Origin: Hemerocallis citrina
Taxonomy: Eukaryota > Streptophyta > Magnoliopsida > Asparagales > Asphodelaceae
Length of the DNA stretch: 64,000 nucleotides
Reading direction: 5' to 3'
NCBI GenBank assembly: GCA_017893485.1
Contig: CM030361.1
Coordinates: 311,797,469-311,861,468, forward strand
Part shown: positions 46,911-57,670 of the stretch, in pieces
How positions within the stretch are numbered: the first letter of the stretch is position 1
How the letters are laid out: each line of letters starts with the position of its first letter
Notes under the pieces: generated by a model
What the model was told of the DNA's origin: nothing
The model's database searches: none
Seen by the model: only the letters and a program-made list of their open reading frames with translations
Program-made: the position numbers and the translations under genes

Positions 46911-48240
46911 GAAAACGGTCGGAAACTGTGGACTATAACCCACAAAGTGAGGGGGAAAAGTAAAATACAAAATCTCATGAAAGTGATCGAGAACGGTGAA
47001 CTATAGCCCACAAAATGAGGGAAGTAAAAAGTCTCCCTAAAGTGCCCGAAAACTGTGGACTATATATGGCCCACAAAAGAGCCTAAAGCAATCAAATACA
47101 AAATTTCTCGAAAAAGGACGGAAACTGTGGACTATAACCCACAAAATGAGGCCAAAACAGTAAAATTCAAAATCTCATGAAAGTGATCGAAAACAGTTTA
47201 ATATAGCCCACAAAATGTTGGAAATAAAAATTCTCACGAAAGTGGCCGAAAACTGTGGACTATTGCCCACAATTGAGGCTAAAACTGTCAAATTCAACAT
47301 TTCACGAAAATGGCCGGAAACTGTGGACTATAGCCCACAACTGAGGCTAAAATAGTCCACTAAAATATTTCACGAAAACGGTCGGAAACTGTGGACTATA
47401 ACCCACAAAATTAGGTCAAAACAGTATAAAACTAAATCTCATGAAAGTGATCGAACCACAAATGTGGGAAATAAAAATTCTCATGAGAGTGGCCAAAAAC
47501 TATTGACTATAGCCTACAAATGATGCTAAAATGGTCAAATACAATATTTCACGAAAACGACCAGAAACTGTGGACTAAAACCCACAAAATGAGGCAAAAA
47601 CAGTAAAATACGAAATCTCATGAAAGTGATCAAAAAAACAGTGTACAACCCACAAAATGAGGGAAAATTAAAAATCTCACGAAAGTGGGCAAAAACTGTG
47701 GACTATAGACCAGAAATGAGGCTGAACCAGTCAAATACAAAATTTCACGAAAATGGTCGGAAACTGTGGACTATAACCCACAAAATGAGGCTAAAACGGT
47801 AAAATACAAAATCTCATGAAAGTGATCGAAAATAGTGAACTATAGCTCACAAAATGAGGGAAATAAAAAATATCACGAAAGGGCCCGAAAACTGTGGACA
47901 ATAGCCCACAAATGAGGCTAAAAGAGACAAATACAAAATTCCAAGAAAACCATCGGAAATTGTGGACTATAAATCACAAAATGAGGCCAAAACATTACAA
48001 TACGAAATCCCATGAAAGTGATCGAAAACAATGTACTATAGCCCACAAAATGTGGGAAATAAAAATTCTCACGAAACTGGCCGAAAATTGTGGACTAAAG
48101 CCCACAAATGAGGCTAAAATAGTAATACAAAATTTCACGAAAACGGTCGGAAACTGTGCACTTTAAACCACAAAATGAAGCCAAAACATTAAAATACGTG
48201 TAATACCCTGAATTTTCATTTAATGAGAAATGTTAATTTT

Positions 48241-48257
48241 CACGTGTTGAGCACGTG
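48241..48257 (+). promoter_or_regulatory. Paired G-boxes at LTR start
   Basis: CACGTG at 48241-48246 and 48252-48257, 11 bp apart, as in the LTRs at 3514 and 54050. Confidence 0.6.
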
Positions 48258-48702
48258 CAAAATTTTGTATGCATATTTTCTTATAAAATTATCTTTTATA
48301 ACATGGACAATTATTTCTTTCTTTCTCTTTATCTTTTTAGAAAGGCTAATTTATAAAGCCTAAACTTGTTTTCTTATTTTAAGCCCACTATTTTGAGGCC
48401 CACAAACTTAATTAATCTTTTAATTGTCATAACTTGTCATACAGACACAATTAGTGGACAATTGATTAATTAAATTTTTACAACTTTAAATAGGGGACAC
48501 TAGTTGGGATACGTGCATGCACTTGTGTGTGCATTGCACACCCATGGGAGGCCGGATGTGGCTAGAGAGGCGTGGTGGAGTGGAGTTGAGTTGAGGGGCA
48601 GTTATTGAGATCATGGAAATTGCTACAACTTCCCTTTTCAACTTGATCCTTGATTTCTAACTCCTTGATTAATCCTATCCATTCAATCTCATCCTAAAAG
48701 TG

Positions 48703-48710
48703 TATAAATA
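48703..48710 (+). promoter_or_regulatory. TATA box of the host LTR
   Basis: TATAAATA followed by cccc, in the same context as 4004 and 54608. It lies 290 bp before the donor-like site at 48993. Confidence 0.65.
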
Positions 48711-49301
48711 CCCCTAGTTTCTTCTCATTTATGCACAACAAATTTCTAAGAGAAGAAAAGGCTAGTGAGAAAAAGATTGAGAAGTTTAAGTGAGTAAAAG
48801 ATTGAGTGTTCATATTTGTGTGTGTGTTCATTCCAAGAGGAGGCCGGTCCATCATCAAGCACAAGGAGGAGGCTCGGGTTGCACCAAGGAGCAAGGAAGA
48901 GGAGCATCTTGCAACACAATCTAGGAGGAGAAGGCTACTTTCTTGCATTCTAGGAGACTCTAGAAGCTTTTCATTTCGTTTTCTCCAAATAGGTGGGTGT
49001 TTTTCATACTTCTAGAACTAGATGCCATGCTAGGGATGATTTAATGAAACTGATATGAATCAATTAGTTGAAATTGGAACCATGCTTGTTTAATTAAAAA
49101 TGGAATGGTAACTTAGAGAATGTTTAATAGAATGATTGCTAATGGATGAATTGTGAATTAAAGTGCTAGAAATCACCATATGGTTGTGCTATATGTTCTA
49201 ATTGAATGCTATGATAAAATTTGTGCTTATGAAACAACTAGTTGAATTAAGTGCCCTTTTGTGTAATTGATTGCTTAAAAATAAAGTTTCTTTGTTGTAG
49301 A

Positions 49302-50578
49302 TGTTGGCACTGTTAAGAACCACCGAAGCCAACATGCAAAAGGCACCTGAGAATGCTCCCATAATGATGGTGGGCAATAAAGGTGCTAAGGGAAAGGGGA
49401 AATGGAAGGGCAAGAAAAAGATTGGATCTAATGCAGTTGCTCCTTCCAAGCCCACTTTCAAGAAGGCTCTCAAGCCTAAAGGTGGTGTTGCTAAACCTGA
49501 TAAGGGTGATTGTCACTGGTGCAAGAAACCAGGTCATTGGAAGAGAAACTGTCCAGCTTATTTGGAAAGTCTGAAGAGCGTGAAATCTCTGAATATTTCT
49601 GATTCAGGTATTTATGTTATAGAAGTCAATTTATCTACTCCTACATCTTGGGTATTGGATACCGGATGTGGTTCTCACATTTGTATTAATGTGCAGGGAC
49701 TTCAAAGGAGTAGATCTTTGGCAAAGGGAGAGATCAACCTACGCGTTGGCAATGGAGCAAAGGTTGCTGCTATGGCCGTAGGGACTTATTATTTATCGTT
49801 GCCCTCTGGGCTTATTTTAGAACTTGAGAACTGTTATTACGTGCCTGCGATTTGCAGAAACATTATTTCTATTTCTTGTTTGGACAAGAAGGGTTTTTCG
49901 TTTATAATAAAAGACAATTGTTGCTCTTTTGGTTTAAATGATTTAACTTATGGTGTAGCGCGTTTATTTAATGGTTTATATGTTCTTGATCTTGATTATA
50001 CTCCCGTCTATAATATGAATAAACGTCTTAAAGCAAATGACTCAAATCAAACATACCTTTGGCATTGTCGATTAGGCCATATAAATGAGAATCGCATATC
50101 CAAACTACATAAAGATGGATTTTTGGATAAGTTTGATTTTGAATCATATGATGAATGTGATGCTTGTTTACTTGGTAAAATGGCAAAAGCTCCTTTTACT
50201 AAACAAGGTGAAAGGGCCAACGAACGATTAGAACTGATACATAGTGATGTATGTGGTCCAATGCGTTCTATGGCAAGAGGTGGCTTTTATTACTTCATAA
50301 CATTTACTGATGATTTCAGTAGATTCGGATATGTGTATCTTTTGAAACACAAATCTGAATCCTTTGAAAAGTTCAAAGAATTTAAAGCTGAAGTAGAAAA
50401 GCAAATAGGCGGAAGTATTAAAACTCTTCGATCTGATCGAGGAGGTGAATACTTAAGCCATGATTTTAAGAATTACTTAAAGGAGTGTGGTATAGTATCA
50501 CAACTCACTCCTCCTGGAACACCACAATGGAATGGGGTTTCTGAAAGGAGAAATCGTACCTTGTTGGACATGGTATGA
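49302..50578 (+). pseudogene. Copia gag-protease-integrase fragment
   Basis: An open frame (first ATG at 49301, created by the junction) covers the C-terminal part of gag, with zinc knuckle C71-C74-H79-C84. It continues through an aspartic protease with DTG at residues 120-122 and the integrase zinc site H255/H260/C286/C289. The integrase core keeps all three acidic residues, D316, D379 and E415, with 35 residues between the last two. It ends at a TGA right after RNRTLLDMV, where the family normally has Arg, so a CGA-to-TGA change is likely. RT and RNase H are absent because sequence after ~50590 is already LTR or leader. The order protease-integrase before RT is the mark of Copia. Confidence 0.9.
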
Positions 50579-50589
50579 TCGATAATGAA

Positions 50590-51047
50590 GACATGTAATT
50601 GTATTTATAATTTCCACCATAGATTGACCTCGATCCTTTCATTAGCGGGCTGCCGCCCCCGGGCGCCCGCCTGGGGGCTGCCGCCCCCGGACCCCTGCTG
50701 TATATATATATATATTTTTTTTTATTATCTTTTGGCAAATTCGTTTTCCATAGAAAACCCTAGTCGCTCCAACTGTTGAGAGGCAAGAGAGAGAGAGATA
50801 GAGGCAAGCATCATTGGCTAGTACCGGCTCCCTTGATCGTTGGACGATCGGACGTTCGTGTGGACTGCTTTAGAGATGCAGATCTTGCTACAAGGGTTGC
50901 GTGGTGATTGGACCTCCATCTTTCAGTCTTCGTAAAGCTCTTAAAAGGTAAAATTTCGTTTCTCCATAATCAGCCATGTCTTGTACACGGATCCTAGGGT
51001 TAGGGTTTCGGATTTTTTTCGCTGCGTTTGTGCCCCGAAACCCAACA
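50590..51047 (+). repeat. Remnant of the Copia 3' LTR
   Basis: It ends gaaacccaaca, matching the tgttgg terminus. It contains two copies of gggctgccgcccccgg (50647 and 50675), of which the second can form a GGGGGC/GCCCCC hairpin, then a (TA)n and T-run (50700-50722). The 5' edge is uncertain because the expected tgttgg start is missing. Confidence 0.65.
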
Positions 51048-51052
51048 GTAGA

Positions 51053-51282
51053 AAAATGAGAAATTGTCTCTAAATTATTGTAGGTGGTTAATGAATAAAA
51101 GAACAATGAAATATAGTAGTTGTGGAAATTTAACTCTAAGTTATGAAGAAATATGGTGTTTGTTCTCAAAGTCGAAATTATGGACATAGAACATAAAGTA
51201 GGGTCAAAATACATGTTTTATAAAGTAAATAATGGTTATAAAAGTACTGGTTTACTGTAAATTCATGTGTGGTAAAATCTGG
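51053..51282 (+). mobile_element. Tekay-type LTR, middle part after the Copia insertion
   Basis: AT-rich LTR sequence continuing 48199-49301 across the gtaga duplication. It is cut at 51283 by a minus-strand LTR. No gene. Confidence 0.6.
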
Positions 51283-52752
51283 TGTAGCGCCCCGATTTCC
51301 ATATAACTGGGAAACCGTGACACATGCCAAGATCTTTCCTTCAATTAGTCACGATACACAAAATTGCTGGAAATTAAAACTTTTTATTCAATACAGAGTT
51401 ACCCCGCAGTAATTACAAATATCAGTTGTAATACCAACTGTAGCGCCTGCCCTTTTTCCCTTTTGGACTCCAAACTCAATTCTTCCAATTTCTATATCAC
51501 TTTAACCATAAATTAAGATAGTTGTGTTTCGGGGAAAATTCCGGCAGAGTCTCCCCTGTAATTTCTACCCCGAAACACAAAAAGCTTACGGAATTCTGCT
51601 CTAAATTCCGTAGCTCACATCACAGGCAATAATATCACGGGCTCCCCAGGCCAAAATGAGCATCATCACACAGGCAATATATATATATGCTCTGGGGGCC
51701 AAACTCATGACGGTTTATCAATTATTAATTAAAAACCATAAATCCCTTTGAAAACGTAGTAAGTTTTTAGAAAATAACTTATAAAAGCTTACCACCGTGC
51801 CTGGTACTCCACAACGAGATGGGTACGGGTCCAAACCATACCATGCCACTCCATACTCTACTCTCTATCATCATCCACATACTTATACAGCAAAAATACA
51901 ATTTAAATCATAAAATGCACTATTCACACAATTAAACCTTAAGTGACCACGGTGAAATGAAGCTCCGTCCACAGAGTCTACACCTCACCTCTGCACCGCT
52001 GAGGACCTGTAACAGTAGGGGCCTAGGTAGTCCAGAGACTCCCTAACCCCCCAAACACTAAGGGGTTAGCCATTTCTGGTGTGAGTATAATTTATTAATA
52101 AGCAACTCAATTAAACTTATAAGTAAAACAGAATGAACTTACGAATACCAAAATAAACCTGAGCATGTAAATTTCATAAATGGAATTTCACATCAAATAC
52201 TCGCTGCATCACTTCCTGTATGCATATCCACACCTGCTCACAAACACACTTAACTTTAATTTGGAAAACCATTTCCAAATTAATTGCTTAAGGCCCATCA
52301 CTTTACGCCTTATGCAAATATTCCCTTCCAATTTCATATCACATAACATCGTATTCATTCATTATTACAACACATATCATCACGTCTCGCAATACATCAC
52401 TTTCACACTCATAATTCATCTTAAATGGAAAATAAACGTATATCCTAATTTCCTAGTGTTTGCGTATGCCATGACCTGAGTCTAATGCAACAATACAGAA
52501 TATAGAATAGATGCACTTAATCTAATGTCAGCAAGATTCTGGTTGCGCATGCATCCCATACTACATGTGACCCAGGTCAAGCCAACATACTTAGTCCAAT
52601 GCAAGCGAGACTTGGAAGTGTATGCATCCCATACTACATACTTTCCAAATCAAGCCGTTGTTTCTAAGTTAGGGATTCGAACCCTCGCTATGCAATGCAT
52701 TCTAATTTGGTCTACTTCCTGTTCCTGATAGTATGACATGGTTGGGTTCAAA

Positions 52753-53648
52753 GTCGTGACGAACTTAAAGATATACCGCAGTATACCTATAGCATTGTCT
52801 TTCTATTGGACCGCAGTCCGTACAACCCGTTCGTGTCCACTAGCACATACCTGGATCCCATTTAACAGTCGTGACGAACTTAAAGATATACCGCAGTATA
52901 CCTATAGCATTGTCTTTCTATCGGACCGCAGTCCGTACAACCCGTTCGTGTCCACTAGCACATACCTGGATCCCATTTAACAGTCGTGACGAACTTAAAG
53001 ATATACCGCAGTATACCTATAGCATTGTCTTTCTATCGGACCGCAGTCCGTACAACCCGTTCGTGTCCACTAGCACATACCTGGATCCCATTCAACAGTC
53101 GTGACGAACTTAAAGATATACCGCAGTATACCTGTAGCATTGTCTTTCTATCGGACCGCAGTCCGTACAACCCGTTCGTGTCCACTAGCACATACCTGGA
53201 TCCCATTCAGCAGTCGTGAAGAACTTAAAGATATACCGCAGTATACCTATAGCATTGTCTTTCTATCGGACCGCAGTCCGTACAACCCGTTCGTGTCCAC
53301 TAGCACATACCTGGATCCCATTTAACAGTCGTGACGAACTTAAAGATATACCGCAGTATACCTATAGCATTGTCTTTCTATCGGACCGCAGTCCGTACAA
53401 CCCGTTCGTGTCCACTAGCACATACCTGGATCCCATTTAACAGTCGTGACGAACTTAAAGATATACCGCAGTATACCTATAGCGTTGTCTTTCTATCGGA
53501 CAGCAGTCCGTACAACCCGTTCGTGTCCACTAGCATATACTTGGATCCTATTCAACAGTCGTGATGAACTTAAAGATATACCGCAGTATACCTATAGCGT
53601 TGTCTTTCTATCGGACCGCAGTCCGTACAACCCGTTCGTGTCCACTAT
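52753..53648. repeat. 115-bp tandem array, eight copies
   Basis: gtcgtgac (gtcgtgaa/gtcgtgat in two copies) starts at 52753, 52868, 52983, 53098, 53213, 53328, 53443 and 53558, exactly 115 bp apart. The last copy is partial. Copies differ at only a few bases. Each holds the inverted repeat cggaccgcagtccg. The period is not a multiple of three, so the short frames across it are artefacts. Confidence 0.95.
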
Positions 53649-54049
53649 GAGTACTAAGTACAGGAACTTATCTAAGTCCCAGATAAAATGCTAAAACATC
53701 ATTGAAACCCGATAGCGCATAATTACCACACTGCGATATGCAGATGGCTCCTCATCAATTATCCGATGAAATAATTCAAGTAGCAGTAGCTGTAACCCAG
53801 GCTACGCTCATCGGAATTTAACACAATCAGACTTCTAGAAGGGTGGGGAGATCCCCAGCAATCCCCTAGTGGGCGACTCTCAGCTATTTAGGAGCTCAAA
53901 TCCCCAAGCTAACTTAAACATGAAGTTTAGTCTAATCAGCAGGTTGCTAGCTTGCAACGTCCAAAACTTCCAACACACGATACAAAATTACTTGATACTG
54001 TAAAACCTCATATACTCTCAAAGCACATTCTTCTTGCACTCGCTGCACC
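53649..54049. other. R1 sequence between the 115-bp array and the Tekay-like insertion
   Basis: No gene or repeat I can support. The last five bases, gcacc, are the expected left target duplication of the element at 54050. Confidence 0.4.
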
Positions 54050-54091
54050 TGTAATACCCTGATTTTTCAATAAATGAGAAATTATTTATTT

Positions 54092-54113
54092 TGCACGTGT
54101 TGTGCACGTGCAA
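54092..54113 (+). promoter_or_regulatory. Palindromic double G-box
   Basis: CACGTG at 54094-54099 and 54105-54110, 11 bp apart, inside a palindrome with 9-bp arms (ttgcacgtg and cacgtgcaa). Confidence 0.65.
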
Positions 54114-54401
54114 TATTTTTTGGATTATTTTATCATGATGTGTATGTTTAAATATAATTTTCTCAAATTATTTTAGTACAAAAAGCCTTCTTTAAAAGCC
54201 TTATTTGATTTAATTAAAAAGCCTTTCTTAAAAAGCCCAAAAGCATTTTTATTTTAATTATTTTTATAAAATTATTTTGGCCCAAAAAGAAAGCCCATGA
54301 ATTAAGTTATTTTTAATTAAACTTGTCATGTAGAAGACTTTTTTTAAACAAAATTATTTTTATACAATTTTAGAATGTACAAAATTTGGCCTAGTTGCAT
54401 G

Positions 54402-54424
54402 CACGTGCACTACACGTACACGTG
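54402..54424 (+). promoter_or_regulatory. Second G-box pair
   Basis: CACGTG at 54402-54407 and 54419-54424, spacing 17 bp, identical to the solo LTR arrangement. Confidence 0.6.
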
Positions 54425-54607
54425 CATTGCACACTCTATTTTTGGGCCGGTAGCATTCTTCTTTGGAGGGAAATTGAATTTTTGGTGTGGAGAACATGGG
54501 GGTAGTTTCAAGGAGGTGGGTAGTTTTCCTAACTCCTACTTGGATCTAAGCCCTTCATTTTGCAACCACCAAGATGATCTTAGCCCTCCATTCCCCTCAT
54601 TTTTTAG

Positions 54608-54615
54608 TATAAATA
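54608..54615 (+). promoter_or_regulatory. TATA box of the Tekay-like LTR
   Basis: TATAAATA followed by ccccc, in the same context as at 4004 and 48703. Confidence 0.7.
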
Positions 54616-54867
54616 CCCCCCTTCTCATGGTTAATTTTTCATATGCAAAGTGTAATTTCTAAAGCTAATAGTATTATAATTGTGAGTATAAAAGATAAGA
54701 GAGTGTGTGGTTCCTTGGGTTGCTTGGAGCATTTCGGTCAAGGCTTGGGGGAGCATTCGGTTGGATTGGAGAAGCATTCGGCTAGGGCTTGGGAGCTTGG
54801 AAGTGGTGCACTCTTTTGGCTAGGAGGAGGTGTTCTCATCTACTTGTTGCTTTTGTGTTTCTCTCCA

Positions 54868-54880
54868 TTAAGGTGGGTAA
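54868..54880 (+). promoter_or_regulatory. Splice-donor-like site in LTR leader
   Basis: attaaggtgggtaa, GT at 54873-54874, 265 bp after the TATA box. It matches the sites at 4211, 48993 and 63570 (minus). Possible acceptors lie before ORF1 (57670) and gag (58239). Confidence 0.45.
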
Positions 54881-55720
54881 AACAATTCATGTTTCTAATA
54901 TAGGATTCATGTTAGTTATATTGACAACACTATACATGGAAAATACTAATAAGAGTCCACTCTAATTAAAAAGTTAGTATGTGAATGGTTTAGAATGATG
55001 TGATAAATTGTGTATGTGAAATGCTAGCATGAAATTAAACTATATGAAGCACTTCCTATGATTATTTAGTTTAATTGAATAATGATGCAATGTGGTTAGT
55101 ATGATGTGTGAAAATCTTCATCAATTGCTTGTAAATTATGTGGTTGAAACATGACAATTGATTAAGATATTGACACTATGAAATTTGGATAGAAAGTGTA
55201 AAGTATGCTTGAGTTATGAGTATGTTACATTCATGTGTAGAAGTGGCATAAATGAACCAAAGAATTGCTTGTTGTCATCAAATTAGAAATGTACCAATCT
55301 TAGTAATTTTTGAGTTTCACCTATTCATGTGTTACATGAATTCTTTTGCTAATATGAGTATGGGAAAATCCAAAGTTGTATTGTGGTGTGAATGTAGATT
55401 AATAACCAGTAAATTATCATGGAAAATTTGGGGATAAAAGAGAGATTAGAAGATCAATCGATTCTTTTTTTCAATGTCGAAAATAAAAGATTTGCTAGTT
55501 TTAATAAACAAATTATTAGTTGGGTGGAAAAATTATGTTTTTAGTACAAAATTTATTTTTATACTTGCTGTTTTGAAGATTAAATAAAGGAGAATAAATC
55601 TGGAAATTTTTTCTGTAGTTTGTATAAAGGCAATTTGAATCTAATTGTTTTGAACGTCGAGTTGTTTTCTAAAACAGTGTGAATATGAAACTAATAGACT
55701 TAAACCCAGTGTTGTGACAA

Positions 55721-55798
55721 CCTGAGCCAGTGGCTCAGGCGGTCGGGGACTGTGTTCGGTTTCCCTGAGCGGCGTGGTTCGAAACCCGGCCTCACCAT
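55721..55798 (+). other. tRNA-like (Pol III box) segment in LTR
   Basis: An A-box-like tggctcaggcgg (55731-55742) and a perfect B-box ggttcgaaacc (55776-55786) are spaced as in a tRNA, and ctcacca-type bases follow. It also has a CTGAGCC/GGCTCAG hairpin. It is not a complete tRNA because I cannot pair an acceptor stem. It resembles the head of a tRNA-derived SINE. Confidence 0.4.
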
Positions 55799-55887
55799 CT
55801 TTTATCCCAACTGAATATATATGAATATGAGACTGCGAAATGACAGCACCTATACCTAATTCGCCTTCTTCTAATCGCTAGCACAGA

Positions 55888-55941
55888 TTGGCCTGATGGC
55901 GGGTGCTCTGGCCTTCTTCTCTACTGTGCTGGGATCGAATC
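55888..55941 (+). other. Second tRNA-like segment in LTR
   Basis: tggcctgatgg (55888-55898) and ggatcgaatcc (55931-55941) resemble A and B boxes. This segment sits 150 bp after the first one. Weak on its own. Confidence 0.3.
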
Positions 55942-57505
55942 CTTCCTTTAGCACTTAGGGAAAAATATTTTTTTGTGAGATTTTGATGTCCAAAAAATAT
56001 GAGAAAAATATGGTAATTTTCCTAAAAATACAAGGAATTTTATGGGGTTGAGTTGAGTATTATTTGAAGAAAATATAAAGTAGTTTGTGAACAAATAGTA
56101 TAATTAAAGCTATGGTTCTAAGACACTTGTATGGAAATTTCCAGTTTATAAAGATATAATGAAATGGGTTTATTAAGAAGTAATTGACACAAAGAATTTA
56201 GTGGTGTGACATGATATTATTTCATTTTCACTTGAGGTTATTGTGTAAAATGTGAAGTATGAGTGTTTAATTATAAAGTGCATGAGTCCATTGTATGATT
56301 ATGGAATTTAGTAATCATGTTGATGAAATTGTTGGCCATGAATATGGATTTTTATGAGTTATAAGTATTCACTATGGACTTGTGAACAAAGAGCAATCAT
56401 GAATAAGAAAGAATATGAAATTGTGACATGAAAGTGGTTATGACTTAAAGATTGTGAAATGAAATTTGAAATAGAGTAGCTAAGTCTCCCCGGCATTGAG
56501 AAATAAGAATTGAATTGAAATTAGACCAAGGTTGGTCATGTTGAAACAAATGAATAAGTCCGGTTGATGGAGAGGCTAACTCTAGTGATTATTTTGTTCA
56601 TGATTTTTAAATAAAACTAAGGACTAGTACATAGTGGAGATGTGATGAAAGTAGAAGAAAAACATGAGTATGAGGGCCAACGGATAGCGGTGTGAGAGCG
56701 ATTCACAGGTTGCCTGCTTGATGCGTCAAGACAGTGCGTGGGCGCTACTCCGGAATTATCGTCCCGGTGGCGACGCTCGTGGGATGTTCGAGTGGCTATG
56801 GGTGGTGCCATTGTTCCATGGCGGAGGCTGAATTGTCCATAGGTTGCCTGCTCGATGCATCGTGACAGTGCGTGGGATTCCCCTCCAGGCTGCCTGGGCA
56901 TGGGCTCATAGATCATAGGACATCTAAGACACTACCGTAGTTACAGTAGTAGTTTAAGACATAACGGGGGATTGAACCCTATAAAGATGAAGAACGAATA
57001 AGGGCTTGCCCTCGGACCTATGTAGTATGGGATGCATAGAATCCGAACAAGTGTGCATTAGTGTCATGTAACATAATTAACTGCATTAAGGACTAAGTGC
57101 ACAATCACAACACGACATCAATAGGGTAGTCCCTTTAGTTTGAACGTGACAAGTTTGTGTTTGCTAAATATGAATTGTTAAGTTATACTATTTTCGGCAA
57201 GCGAGGACGGCCGTGTATAATGATCGTCGGTTGAATAAACTGACGTACCCACAGTCTAACATGCAGGTAAATGTCATGCTAAAGATTAAAGAAGATTTGG
57301 ATGCTTAAAGATTTTATCAAGCTGTTGTACTTGTATTTAATTGTTGTATTTTACTTCCGCTGTGCAAAAGAAAGATGTAATTATGATGTAAACTCTGATG
57401 TATGATGAAAAGTTTTTATTTCCCTGTAAAAGTGTACTAAGAAAGTGAAAAGATCCTGTAGAACATCTCGAATTCAGTGTATTTGGGATTCGGGGCGTTA
57501 CAGAG

Positions 57506-57517
57506 TGGTATCAGAGC
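57506..57517 (+). other. Primer-binding site (tRNA-iMet)
   Basis: tggtatcagagc, complementary to the 3' end of plant initiator tRNA-Met, 3 nt after the LTR. Confidence 0.9.
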
Positions 57518-57608
57518 CACGCTTTCTACACTTTCACACTTGTACAAATTTATAGGGAACGACACCCTAGATGTGGACATTAGAGTGTGTGTTTGAATCT
57601 AGAGATTT

Positions 57609-57629
57609 AAATGTAAGTGACTTACATTT
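57609..57629 (+). other. Leader hairpin
   Basis: aaatgtaag / cttacattt, perfect 9-bp arms around a 3-nt loop, between the primer site and ORF1. A packaging or dimer stem-loop is possible, but no direct evidence exists. Confidence 0.5.
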
Positions 57630-57670
57630 GTGTTGCTCTAAGATTTATGCCTTCTCCTCTCTATTCTAAG

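Larger units (their letters stand above)
28251..48198 (-). repeat. Satellite array, segment 4 (inverted orientation)
   Basis: About 20 kb of uninterrupted satellite in the reverse orientation, with the same ~65-bp sub-units and ~196/264-bp monomers. I found no inserted element. It contains a ~5-kb block duplication (separate entries) and shorter higher-order repeats, such as a ~917-bp offset (atcgctag at 33426 and 34343). Small frames on either strand are by-products of the repeat. Confidence 0.93.
48199..49301 (+). mobile_element. Tekay-type LTR, left part (host of the nested insertions)
   Basis: It starts tgtaataccctgaatttt where the satellite stops. Like the other two plus-strand LTRs it has a double G-box (48241 and 48252), a TATA box (48703-48710), a purine-rich leader (48830-48950) and a donor-like aggtgggtgt (48991). 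A Copia element interrupts it at gtaga, and it resumes at 51053. The other end and its target duplication (expected atacg) lie outside the window or were lost. Confidence 0.8.
49302..51047 (+). mobile_element. Deleted Copia retrotransposon
   Basis: The remnant starts tgttgg and ends cccaaca, the matching termini of one element, and is flanked by gtaga (49297-49301 and 51048-51052). The 5' LTR, leader, N-terminal gag, all RT and RNase H, and the start of the 3' LTR are missing. The first six bases fit both the LTR terminus and the gag codons that follow, which suggests deletion through microhomology. Confidence 0.85.
51283..54049 (-). mobile_element. Minus-strand LTR, interrupted (R1)
   Basis: It begins (plus strand) tgtagcgccccgatttcc, the inverted form of the family terminus ggggcgttaca, so it reads right to left. 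It keeps the family box agggattcgaaccct (52671-52685) and two copies of gcatcccatactacat (52552 and 52624). The Tekay-like element at 54050 splits it, and its other end is not in the window. Apart from the 115-bp array I find no gene in it. Confidence 0.7.
54050..57502 (+). repeat. 5' LTR of the Tekay-like element
   Basis: 3453 bp, from tgtaataccctg to ggggcgttaca, followed three bases later by the primer site. It includes two G-box pairs, a TATA box, a leader with donor-like site, two tRNA-like segments, a 134-bp duplication (aggttgcctg at 56707 and 56841), the box ggggattgaaccct (56967-56980) and a terminal ~60 bp nearly identical to the solo LTR. Confidence 0.88.

Noticed and set aside
1..48198. 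CRISPR-like array of regularly spaced repeats
   Set aside because: No unique spacers. The whole unit repeats, the sequence is plant satellite, and no cas genes are present.
52738..53694. Overlapping ~75-codon frames over the 115-bp array
   Set aside because: Each repeat shifts the frame, giving the same short frame again every 115 bp. No distinct gene.
55721..55798. Functional tRNA gene
   Set aside because: A and B boxes are visible but I cannot pair an acceptor stem or place a convincing anticodon arm.
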